Shown in pieces: positions 1 through 4,827 of a stretch of DNA of 15,036 bases. The stretch is taken from contig CAYUTJ010000014.1 in the NCBI GenBank assembly GCA_964447735.1, positions 1 through 15,036 on the forward strand, in the 5' to 3' direction. The notes below the pieces were generated by a model. It had not been told where the DNA came from. It made no database searches and worked only from the letters and a program-made list of their open reading frames with translations. A program made the translations under genes and the position numbers. The stretch is from CAYSYN01 sp964447735 (GTDB lineage Bacteria; Patescibacteriota; Minisyncoccia; Minisyncoccales; GBS-2). Within the stretch, counting starts at the first letter, position 1. The number at the start of each line of letters is the position of its first letter.

Positions 1-3
1 TAA

Positions 4-134
4 AAGGCCCTGCTGGCTCCAAAGCGTCCCGGTTCAATCAACTAGTGGGTGCGGAAGTGCTAGCCCACGAGCTAGCAATCATTATCCCGCTCCCTTCAAA
101 AACTTATCCAGGAGCTTTTTCCCAGCAGGGCCTT
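4..134. ncRNA. Candidate structured RNA of unknown family, closed by a 13-bp stem
   Basis: Positions 4-16 (AAGGCCCTGCTGG) are perfectly complementary to 122-134. Inside this stem CTCC (17-20) can pair with GGAG (111-114) and AGCG (23-26) with CGCT (88-91). At the tip GTGGG (45-49) pairs with CCCAC (64-68), extended by CTA/TAG (42-44/73-75), around a GGAA-containing loop. The whole would be a long rod about 131 nt in length. It is much richer in G+C than its surroundings and has no ORF. The rod shape and the GGCCCTGCTGG end resemble small bacterial SRP RNA, but the AGCA/symmetric-loop core needed for Ffh binding is absent, so I do not call it ffs. The strand is undecided: T-rich tracts follow the stem on both strands. 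On the minus strand it begins about 35 nt after the adenylate kinase stop codon and could be part of that 3' UTR. The left neighbour lies outside the window. Confidence 0.55.
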
Positions 135-169
135 ATTTTAGTTTAAGCTTTTTGAAAGTTATTGTCAAA

Positions 170-1219
170 TTAAAGATTAAAAATATCAACCATTTGTTTT
201 ATCAAGGAAACAACAACAGGTTGAGGCAATAACGAAAAAGATTCCACTCCTTCATCATCTAAAAATTTCCAAGGTTTTTCTTTCTTGATTACTCTCTCAT
301 TCTCAATTTCATAATAATACTCTGGAGTAATTTCATAATCATCGACAAAATCTTTTGCTAAAGATACTGGGACTGAATTTCTCAACAAAATTTTTGGAAT
401 TCCGTAAAGTTTTAAAGCTTCGTCAATTAATTTTCCTTCTTTTTCTAATCTTTCTCTAATTGGTTCAATTCCCAACTCATCTCCTTCTTTTTTTTCCATT
501 CTAGTTCCGCAATTGTCGCAAATTAAATAAAACTCTTTTTTTTCTTTGTCGTAACCTATTTTTGAAGTAGGTAGTAATTTTAAATTTCTTGGAGTTTTGC
601 ATTTTGGACAAACCCTTCTCCATTTAATTCTAGCATCAATCACTGTCTCTGGAACATCAATTAGAATGAAAATGTCAGGATCATCCCTGTAACCTATTAA
701 GTCTCTAAAGAATAATGAAAAGCCAATTTGGTCCAAATCTCTTGGGAAACCATCGATAAAAAGAGCTTTCTTTTCTTTTCTTGCCATTTCTCTCTTCACT
801 AAAGCCAAAATGAGCTCTGTTGGCAACAACGTTTTTGTGCTTCTTGTTTCTAAGGCTTTTATTACATCATCTAGCGAAATAAAACCTCGATAATCTCTTT
901 CCAAAAAAGAAATCAATTCTTTTCTTTTTTTATTATCTATTAATTCCTTATCAATTTCCCTTATCATATCTCCGATCGAAAAATGTTCTACTCTCTCTGG
1001 AGAGACAATTCTTGAAAACATTTTTGAATAAGTTCCTTTTCCAGAATTTTTCTTTCCCAACAAATAGGCAACAAAAGAATTTTCCTTTAAAAACTCTCTC
1101 AATTTTTCAATCTCTTTTCCTGCTTTCAATTCAAAATATTCTTTTTCTTGCTCTGGATCTGTCAAATCAAATTTCTTGTTCAATCCTTTGATTTTTGTTT
1201 TAAAAACTGGAAATTTCAT
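170..1219 (-). CDS. Adenylate kinase-family nucleoside monophosphate kinase, long form
   Basis: This 349-residue protein matches adenylate kinase, which interconverts ATP + AMP and 2 ADP in the cytoplasm. The P-loop GKKNSGKGT lies at residues 55-63, the conserved DGFPR at 156-160, and a LID zinc site has two CxxC pairs (C204/C207 and C234/C237). The usual enzyme is about 215 residues. This one has some 45 extra residues before the P-loop and about 70 after the last core helix, rich in Tyr, Glu and aromatic residues, with no recognised domain. The family is clear; the exact nucleotide preference is not, because of the extensions, so no symbol is given. I chose the ATG at 1219 over an upstream in-frame TTG at 1297. 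A good promoter (1230-1258) lies just upstream of the ATG and would be inside the gene if the TTG were used. No Shine-Dalgarno is visible; the mRNA is probably nearly leaderless. Confidence 0.88.
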   Translation of the reverse strand: MKFPVFKTKIKGLNKKFDLTDPEQEKEYFELKAGKEIEKLREFLKENSFVAYLLGKKNSGKGTYSKMFSRIVSPERVEHFSIGDMIREIDKELIDNKKRKELISFLERDYRGFISLDDVIKALETRSTKTLLPTELILALVKREMARKEKKALFIDGFPRDLDQIGFSLFFRDLIGYRDDPDIFILIDVPETVIDARIKWRRVCPKCKTPRNLKLLPTSKIGYDKEKKEFYLICDNCGTRMEKKEGDELGIEPIRERLEKEGKLIDEALKLYGIPKILLRNSVPVSLAKDFVDDYEITPEYYYEIENERVIKKEKPWKFLDDEGVESFSLLPQPVVVSLIKQMVDIFNL

Positions 1220-1229
1220 AATTTTAATT

Positions 1230-1258
1230 TTTATAGCAAAAAACAAAATTTTTTTCAA
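1230..1258 (-). promoter_or_regulatory. Promoter of the adenylate kinase-like gene, leaderless geometry
   Basis: On the minus strand TTGAAA (complement of 1253-1258) is followed after 17 bp by TATAAA (complement of 1230-1235). The ATG is only 10 nt beyond the -10 box, so the predicted transcript starts within a few nucleotides of the start codon. The predicted start site has not been tested. Confidence 0.6.
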
Positions 1259-1267
1259 AAAGCACAA

Positions 1268-1322
1268 ATTCAGATAGAAATATTTAATTCTTGACAAATA
1301 AAAAATTTTTTGCTATAATTAA
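1268..1322. repeat. 55-bp gap-flanking duplicate, left copy
   Basis: This stretch is identical over 55 bp to 1423-1477 on the other side of the N run and contains the promoter TTGACA-17-TATAAT (1291-1319). The identity ends exactly at the gap, so this is an assembly duplicate and not a biological repeat. Confidence 0.95.
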
Positions 1323-1422
1323 NNNNNNNNNNNNNNNNNNNNNNNNNNNNNNNNNNNNNNNNNNNNNNNNNNNNNNNNNNNNNNNNNNNNNNNNNNNNNN
1401 NNNNNNNNNNNNNNNNNNNNNN
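1323..1422. other. Assembly gap of 100 N
   Basis: There are exactly 100 N, the customary placeholder for a gap of unknown size. Identical 55-bp flanks suggest that the real gap is negative: the two contigs overlap by 55 bp and no sequence is missing. Confidence 0.97.
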
Positions 1423-1477
1423 ATTCAGATAGAAATATTTAATTCTTGACAAATAAAAAATTTTTTGCTATAATTAA
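1423..1477. repeat. 55-bp gap-flanking duplicate, right copy
   Basis: Identical to 1268-1322. This copy keeps the promoter in its natural context upstream of the 1500-2124 genes. Confidence 0.95.
1446..1474 (+). promoter_or_regulatory. Perfect-consensus sigma70-type promoter
   Basis: TTGACA (1446-1451), a 17-bp spacer and TATAAT (1469-1474) match the bacterial consensus at all twelve core positions. The predicted transcription start is near 1481, just before an AAGGAGGAG ribosome binding site. It reads toward the 30-codon ORF and the DUF1385-like gene. It is the strongest-looking promoter in the window. Confidence 0.85.
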
Positions 1478-1484
1478 GATTGAA

Positions 1485-1493
1485 AAGGAGGAG
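1485..1493 (+). promoter_or_regulatory. Shine-Dalgarno site for the 30-codon ORF
   Basis: AAGGAGGAG matches the anti-SD of 16S rRNA. From GGAGG (1487-1491) to the GTG at 1500 is 8 nt, an ideal distance. This site decides the start of the short ORF. Most other genes here show no SD at all. Confidence 0.7.
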
Positions 1494-1499
1494 TTTAAA

Positions 1500-1592
1500 G
1501 TGGGAAGGCAAGGGCCCACTAAAAATAAATCTCTTGCCTCTCAACCTCCAGCTCCCAGAAAAGGGGGGTTGAGGTGGAGAGAAAGCACTTAA
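1500..1592 (+). CDS. Putative 30-residue basic peptide or leader ORF
   Basis: The ORF runs from GTG to TAA and encodes 30 residues beginning MGRQGPTKNK. It is rich in Arg, Lys, Pro, Gly and Ser and has no hydrophobic segment. It lies directly after a consensus promoter and a strong, well-spaced SD, which is better initiation context than nearly any other gene in the window. The next gene, the DUF1385-like membrane protein, starts 22 nt later with its own SD. The coding DNA also contains CTCAACC (from 1540) complementary to GGTTGAG (1568-1574), so the segment could fold as a leader or attenuator. It may be a real small protein, a regulatory leader peptide, or a chance ORF in a structured 5' UTR. 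I know no homologue. Confidence 0.45.
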   Translation: MGRQGPTKNKSLASQPPAPRKGGLRWREST

Positions 1593-1614
1593 AAAATAAA
1601 AAGGAGAGAGGGAA

Positions 1615-2124
1615 ATGAGAAAGAAGAAATTAATACTCCAAGGACTTGCCAATTACACAGGATTTGTAGTCACCTATGAAGGGAAGATTGTAAAAAGTAA
1701 GAACTACAAAAGTAAAAAACAAAAAATAAAATTGTACTCTACTGAAATTTTTACAATATGTTTAATGAACGCGTGGGCCATTCTATTAGCAGTGGTAGCA
1801 GAGATAGAAAGAATAAGCTTGTTGGGAAGAATAATTATCCTAATGCCAATAGCATTCGCAATGACTCTCTTTATCAAGAATTCTTTTGAAAGAGGAGAAC
1901 GAAAAAGGAAAAATGAATTAGCAGAGTGGCATGCAACAGAACACATGACTATTAGTCTTCTTAGAAAAAACTTGGCTATTACCTTAGAAAATTTGCAAAA
2001 GCAACCAATGGTGAGTCCAAATTGCGGTGCTTTCAATTCTCCATTAAAATCGCCCTCTATTGAAAAACTTGAAGAAGCCCTCGAAGTAGCTCGCCAAGTT
2101 AAAAAATTAATTCAAAATAAATAA
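1615..2124 (+). CDS. Small two-helix membrane protein with DUF1385/YqhQ-like motifs
   Basis: The protein has 169 residues and starts at an ATG preceded by the SD AAGGAGAGAGGG. A basic, soluble N-terminus (1-42) is followed by two hydrophobic segments at about 44-62 and 69-87. A cytoplasmic-looking domain then carries EWHATEH (104-110), LTxEN-type TLEN (123-126) and PNCG (135-138). The H-x2-E-H plus P-x-C-G arrangement is the signature I associate with DUF1385 (YqhQ), a membrane family thought to be metal-dependent but biochemically uncharacterised. The usual family members are about 300 residues with more membrane helices, so this would be a stripped-down version. It shares the 1446-1474 promoter with the short ORF before it and ends before two hairpins. 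The match rests on motifs recalled by eye; remote or chance similarity is possible. Confidence 0.6.
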   Translation: MRKKKLILQGLANYTGFVVTYEGKIVKSKNYKSKKQKIKLYSTEIFTICLMNAWAILLAVVAEIERISLLGRIIILMPIAFAMTLFIKNSFERGERKRKNELAEWHATEHMTISLLRKNLAITLENLQKQPMVSPNCGAFNSPLKSPSIEKLEEALEVARQVKKLIQNK

Positions 2125-2139
2125 CTTCCCCTTTTTCTC

Positions 2140-2177
2140 TTTTTCCAGCCCGTAAAGAAATTTGTGGGTTGGAAAAA
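2140..2177 (+). other. Hairpin after the DUF1385-like gene
   Basis: TTTTTCCAGCCC (2140-2151) can pair with GGGTTGGAAAAA (2166-2177) over 12 positions with one G-U pair and a 14-nt loop. It lies 15 nt after the stop codon and just ahead of the terminator at 2181. It could protect the mRNA 3' end or be a second, weaker terminator. Confidence 0.5.
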
Positions 2178-2180
2178 GAT

Positions 2181-2206
2181 AAAAACGCCCTGAAAGGGGC
2201 GTTTTT
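2181..2206. terminator. Bidirectional intrinsic terminator
   Basis: AAAAACGCCC (2181-2190) is perfectly complementary to GGGCGTTTTT (2197-2206) with a six-base loop. The A and T runs at the ends give a U-tract on both strands. It serves the plus-strand DUF1385-like transcript and the convergent minus-strand HD-Nudix-zinc ribbon cluster. Confidence 0.9.
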
Positions 2207-2221
2207 ACATGAAAATTTTAA

Positions 2222-2241
2222 ATTCGAAAATTCTTTCGAAT
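2222..2241. other. Perfect 8-bp hairpin
   Basis: ATTCGAAA (2222-2229) and TTTCGAAT (2234-2241) flank the loop ATTC. It is A+T-rich, between the terminator and the zinc-ribbon stop codon. It is followed by a degenerate 14-bp tandem duplication (2258-2285, units starting CAATTTAC and CAATCTAC). No function can be assigned. Confidence 0.4.
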
Positions 2242-2284
2242 CAGTTTCAAAACCTCTCAATTTACAATCTTCAATCTACAATTT

Positions 2285-2458
2285 TTAGGCTTTTCCTAAA
2301 ATCTTGAAAACTTTTGTTCCGCAAACCGGACAGGTACCTTGAACTGCTCTTCTCTTTGAACTTCCTTTTCCTTTAATTTCAACTATCTGGGGATCTTTCA
2401 TTTCAACTTTTTTCCTACATTTTACACAATAAGCTTCGTATTTTTGTGCTTCTGCCAT
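2285..2458 (-). CDS. DUF5679-type mini zinc-ribbon protein (57 aa)
   Basis: This 57-residue protein starts MAEAQKYEAYCVKC. It has YCVKC at 10-14 and CPVCG at 43-47, two CxxC knuckles of a zinc ribbon. Between them are a basic strand-turn region (KGKGSSKRR, 29-37) and the GTCPVCGT block typical of DUF5679, a small family common in Candidate Phyla Radiation bacteria and some archaea with no known function. The Lys/Arg content fits binding to nucleic acid or a ribosome-like partner, but that is inference. The ATG at 2458 gives the full family length. It is the last gene of a minus-strand cluster, 63 nt after the Nudix stop codon, and may be co-transcribed with it. No SD is seen. Confidence 0.85.
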   Translation of the reverse strand: MAEAQKYEAYCVKCRKKVEMKDPQIVEIKGKGSSKRRAVQGTCPVCGTKVFKILGKA

Positions 2459-2521
2459 ATTTCACAATTTTTTCCCGACCTTTTTTCCTATACTTTAACT
2501 TTAAACTACCAAGAAATTAAG

Positions 2522-3040
2522 TCAAGTACGAAAAAATGCCTCTGTTAAAATGGCGATAATCGATTTTGCATCCAAAATTTTTCTCTTTTTTATCATTTCT
2601 AATGCTTTTTTTAACGAAAAAATTTTAACCTCTTTTATCATTTCTCCTTCATCTAACATTTGTTTTCCCTTTTTCAACCCAGTTGCTCTAAAAAGATACA
2701 TATATTCTGTTGAATAACCCGGGGAAAGGAAAAACTCTCCAATTTTTTCTAATTTTTTTGCCTCAAATCCAGTTTCTTCTTTTAATTCTCTTTTTGCTCC
2801 AATTTTTGGTTTTTCTTTTTTTCTAAGTTTTCCTGCAGGAATTTCCCAAATTTCTCTTTTTATTGAAAAGCGAAATTGACGCAAAAGCACAATTTTATTT
2901 TTCCCTATCAAAGGTAAAATTCCAACTGTTCTTGGAAATTCAAGTACATTTCGCTTAATTTTTATTTTCCCAATTTTTTCCTCAATTACTTTAAAAATAG
3001 CAGATTTTCCTTTACATTTTTTTAATAATTTTTCTTTCAT
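2522..3040 (-). CDS. Nudix hydrolase, ADP-ribose pyrophosphatase-like
   Basis: The protein has 172 residues and a perfect Nudix box from G70 to F92 (G-x5-E-x7-RELKEETGF), which binds the divalent metals for hydrolysing nucleoside diphosphates linked to another group. The segments before it (LRQFRF 53-58, WEIPAG 65-70) and after it (SPGYSTEY 106-113, DEGE 130-133) are typical of the ADP-ribose pyrophosphatase subgroup, which cleaves ADP-ribose to AMP and ribose 5-phosphate. The substrate remains a family-based guess. The ATG at 3040 overlaps the TGA of the HD-domain gene as ATGA. That indicates translational coupling and rules out the longer frame that runs on into the HD gene. Confidence 0.88.
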   Translation of the reverse strand: MKEKLLKKCKGKSAIFKVIEEKIGKIKIKRNVLEFPRTVGILPLIGKNKIVLLRQFRFSIKREIWEIPAGKLRKKEKPKIGAKRELKEETGFEAKKLEKIGEFFLSPGYSTEYMYLFRATGLKKGKQMLDEGEMIKEVKIFSLKKALEMIKKRKILDAKSIIAILTEAFFRT

Positions 3041-3591
3041 AATCCCAATTGATCTGAAATTTTCTGCATAGCTCCCAAAACAATTTCTACAAATTTTTCC
3101 AAAGAAATTCCCAAAAAATCTTCGCATTTTCTAATTATTTCTCTATTTGCGCCTGCTGCAAATCTTTTTTCTTTGAATCTATTTAAGACATTCTTAACTT
3201 TTAAATCTTTTAATTTTTTTGAAGGTAAAACTAAGGCTGAAGCTACTATCAATCCAGTTAAAGGGTCTAAACAATATAGAGCTTTTGCCATTTTTGTTTT
3301 AGGTTCAATTCCATGAATTTCATTATGAGTTAAAACTGCTTGGCAAATTTCTTCTTCAAAACCCATATTTTTTAACATTTCAGCTCCTAACTTTGAATGT
3401 AATTTTGGATCTCCTTTTGTTTTTTCATAATCAATGTCATGTAAAAGCCCAGCTAGAGCCCATTTTTCTTCATCTTCTCCAAAAAATTTAGCTAAGGCTC
3501 TCATTCCAGCTTCAACTGCTAAAGAGTGTTTAATTAGATTTTGATTCTTTAAGTTTTCTTTTAATAAATTAAATGCTTTTTCTCTATCCAT
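3037..3591 (-). CDS. HD-domain metal-dependent phosphohydrolase
   Basis: This 184-residue protein has HD-superfamily metal ligands: H22 (IKHSLAVE), H51-D52 (LLHDIDYE), H89 (LTHNE) and D109 (CLDPLTG). The HDIDYE variant and length match small stand-alone HD proteins of unknown substrate; family activities are phosphomonoesterase or phosphodiesterase on nucleotides. The fold assignment is firm, the substrate is not. It is the first gene of the cluster with the Nudix hydrolase (4-nt ATGA overlap) and the DUF5679 protein. That pairing points to nucleotide clean-up. The ATG at 3591 has no SD. A TAAAAT box lies 7 nt upstream, suggesting a leaderless transcript. Confidence 0.85.
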   Translation of the reverse strand: MDREKAFNLLKENLKNQNLIKHSLAVEAGMRALAKFFGEDEEKWALAGLLHDIDYEKTKGDPKLHSKLGAEMLKNMGFEEEICQAVLTHNEIHGIEPKTKMAKALYCLDPLTGLIVASALVLPSKKLKDLKVKNVLNRFKEKRFAAGANREIIRKCEDFLGISLEKFVEIVLGAMQKISDQLGL

Positions 3592-3598
3592 AAATTAA

Positions 3599-3626
3599 AT
3601 TTTACAAAAATAAATTGAAGCGGCAA
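3599..3626 (-). promoter_or_regulatory. Possible promoter of the HD-Nudix-zinc ribbon cluster
   Basis: On the minus strand TTGCCG (complement of 3621-3626), 16 bp, then TAAAAT (complement of 3599-3604), with the start codon 7 nt further on. The -35 is imperfect and lies inside the hairpin at 3618-3636. Confidence 0.4.
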
Positions 3627-3636
3627 CCAGCCGCTT
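3618..3636. terminator. Hairpin, possible weak terminator
   Basis: AAGCGGC (3618-3624) pairs with GCCGCTT (3630-3636) around AACCA. On the plus strand four T follow; on the minus strand the downstream run is broken (TTCAATTT). It separates the small ORF at 3701-3886 from the HD cluster, but neither strand has an ideal U-tract. Confidence 0.45.
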
Positions 3637-3670
3637 TTGAAAAAAGAACTAACAAAAAGAGCAAAAAAAT

Positions 3671-3732
3671 AAGGAGGGGGTCATGTGAATACTAATGTTT
3701 TTAAATTGGTCCTCTGTGGCTGTGGGCGTTAA
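3671..3732 (+). other. Strong SD-like site with a 15-codon ORF, antisense overlap
   Basis: AAGGAGGGGG (3671-3680) precedes ATGTGA, a start immediately followed by a stop. In the overlapping frame a GTG at 3685 opens 15 codons (MNTNVFKLVLCGCGR) ending at 3732. The ORF overlaps the 3' end of the minus-strand small ORF. No promoter is evident. Read on the minus strand the same bases give CCCCCTCCTTA, like the 16S rRNA anti-SD tail. It may be coincidental. Confidence 0.25.
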
Positions 3733-3886
3733 GTTTTGCTTGCATTGAGCGACTGCCGAACTTTCTCCAAAATGGCACTTCTTCTGGCAAAATTGCAATT
3801 CTCAAAGGTTTCTCTTCTGATGATGGGTTGAAGGAATCAAGCTGTGGATTGATACTTTTCTTTTTCTTTTTCTCAGCTTCTGTCAA
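3701..3886 (-). CDS. Small hypothetical protein (61 aa), doubtful
   Basis: The ORF encodes 61 residues: a Lys-rich N-terminus (residues 1-11), a middle with Ser, Pro and Glu, then LRIAILPEEVPFW (28-40) and a basic, His/Arg-containing tail. No family is recognised and there is no membrane segment. The start must be the TTG at 3886, because an in-frame stop lies five codons upstream. That TTG is preceded within 3-6 nt by GAGGGGAG, a fair SD. The DNA is more G+C-rich than its flanks, and its codons look ordinary for this window. It stands alone between exonuclease III and the HD cluster. A noncoding RNA is the main alternative. Confidence 0.4.
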   Translation of the reverse strand: MTEAEKKKKKSINPQLDSFNPSSEEKPLRIAILPEEVPFWRKFGSRSMQAKLNAHSHRGPI

Positions 3887-3928
3887 TCTCTCCCCTCGTT
3901 TTTAATTTTAAAAAATAAGAAAGGAATT

Positions 3929-4699
3929 TCAAGTTAAATTAGAAGACTGTTGATAATTTTCTAATTCTATTCCAATTGGGCAATGATCTGAAATTCCAAT
4001 GTCTTTTAATATAAAGGCTTCTTTTAATCTTGGAACTAAACTCTTTGAGACAAAAATATAATCTATTCTCCAGCCAATATCTCTTTCTTTGCAATTGAAA
4101 GCTTTTAGCCACCAAGTAAAAACTTTTTCTTTTTTATGAAGGTATCTAAAAGTATCAAAAAATCCAAGTTTTAAAATTTTATCAATTTGGACTCTCTCTT
4201 GTGGCAAAAACATAACATTATTTCTGTTTTCTTTTGGCTTAGCCAAGTCCAGCTCTGTATGGGCAACATTGAAATCTCCAGCTAAAATTATTTTTTTATC
4301 TTTTATTTTTTTCAAATATTTTCTCAACTCTTTAAATGCTTTCAATTTATATTGCAAATTCTCTTTTTTTCTTCCACCGTGTGGCAAATAAACATTAATC
4401 AAAGAAAAATCTTTAAAGTCCAATTTTAAAAATCTTCCTTCATCATCAAATCTTTTAAAACCTAAAATTCTTTCGATTTTAATTGGCTTTCTTTTGGTAA
4501 AAGTAGCCACTCCCCAAAATCCTTTTCTCTTTGCACAGTTAAAGAAAGCAAAATAATTTTTAATTTTTGTTTCAAAAAAGCTTTGAAATTTAATCTCTTG
4601 GAGACAAACTATATCTGGGTTTTCTTTATTTAAAAAATCAAAAAAACCTTTTTTCAAAATTGATTTTAGACCATTTACATTCCAAGAAATTATCTTCAT
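3929..4699 (-). CDS. xth: Exonuclease III-family AP endonuclease
   Basis: This 256-residue protein is an Xth/ExoIII enzyme of the endonuclease-exonuclease-phosphatase fold. It cuts DNA 5' to abasic sites and trims 3' ends in base excision repair. The catalytic landmarks are present in order: WNVNG with N7, LQEIK with E35, YLPHGGR (104-110), GDFNVAH with D142 and N144, RIDYIF with D213, and the terminal SDHCP with D238-H239. Length equals the family norm of about 250-270. The ATG at 4699 begins the family's invariant MKIISWNVNG. No SD is present; a TAAAAT box 9 nt upstream of the ATG suggests leaderless transcription. It stands alone, divergent from the membrane pyrophosphatase. Confidence 0.95.
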   Translation of the reverse strand: MKIISWNVNGLKSILKKGFFDFLNKENPDIVCLQEIKFQSFFETKIKNYFAFFNCAKRKGFWGVATFTKRKPIKIERILGFKRFDDEGRFLKLDFKDFSLINVYLPHGGRKKENLQYKLKAFKELRKYLKKIKDKKIILAGDFNVAHTELDLAKPKENRNNVMFLPQERVQIDKILKLGFFDTFRYLHKKEKVFTWWLKAFNCKERDIGWRIDYIFVSKSLVPRLKEAFILKDIGISDHCPIGIELENYQQSSNLT

Positions 4700-4708
4700 G
4701 TTGGTTTT

Positions 4709-4714
4709 ATTTTA
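4709..4714 (-). promoter_or_regulatory. Possible -10 box of the exonuclease III gene
   Basis: TAAAAT on the minus strand, ending 9 nt before the ATG. The sequence where a -35 should be (about 4732-4737, TTTCTC) is poor, so this is only a suggestion supported by the same geometry at neighbouring genes. Confidence 0.3.
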
Positions 4715-4755
4715 AAAAAAGTTTACTTCCTGAGAAAGGATTTGAAATTCATATA

Positions 4756-4784
4756 TTGACCTTCTTTTTCTCGTTTTATAAAAT
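4756..4784 (+). promoter_or_regulatory. Probable promoter of the membrane pyrophosphatase
   Basis: TTGACC (4756-4761), then TAAAAT (4779-4784) after 17 bp; an overlapping TATAAA (4777-4782) gives a 15-bp spacer. The leader to the ATG at 4828 would be about 35 nt and carries no clear SD. Confidence 0.45.
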
Positions 4785-4827
4785 CAATTAAAATAATAAA
4801 GGTTAAAAAATTAATCTTTAAAAGAAT

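Noticed and set aside
30..40. tRNA or tmRNA T-loop (GGTTCAATC)
   Set aside because: No flanking T-stem, acceptor stem or CCA end can be built around it.
4..134. Small bacterial SRP RNA (ffs) on the plus strand
   Set aside because: The terminal stem and a GGAA loop look similar, but the invariant AGCA side of the symmetric loop and its partner strand are missing; only a lopsided loop remains.
1220..1297. N-terminal extension of adenylate kinase from the TTG at 1297
   Set aside because: It would include the promoter at 1230-1258 and adds a hydrophobic tail unlike the family; the ATG at 1219 is preferred.
1268..1477. Biological 55-bp direct repeat or attachment site pair
   Set aside because: Identity stops exactly at the N run, and the second gap has a different repeat of the same length, which is an assembly signature.
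1425..1652. Minus-strand 75-codon ORF opposite the short plus-strand ORF
   Set aside because: It is antisense to the promoter, SD sites and the start of the DUF1385-like gene, with a low-complexity translation.
3041..3127. Upstream extension of the Nudix protein by 29 residues
   Set aside because: It would lie inside the HD gene; the ATGA overlap at 3037-3040 is the natural coupled start.
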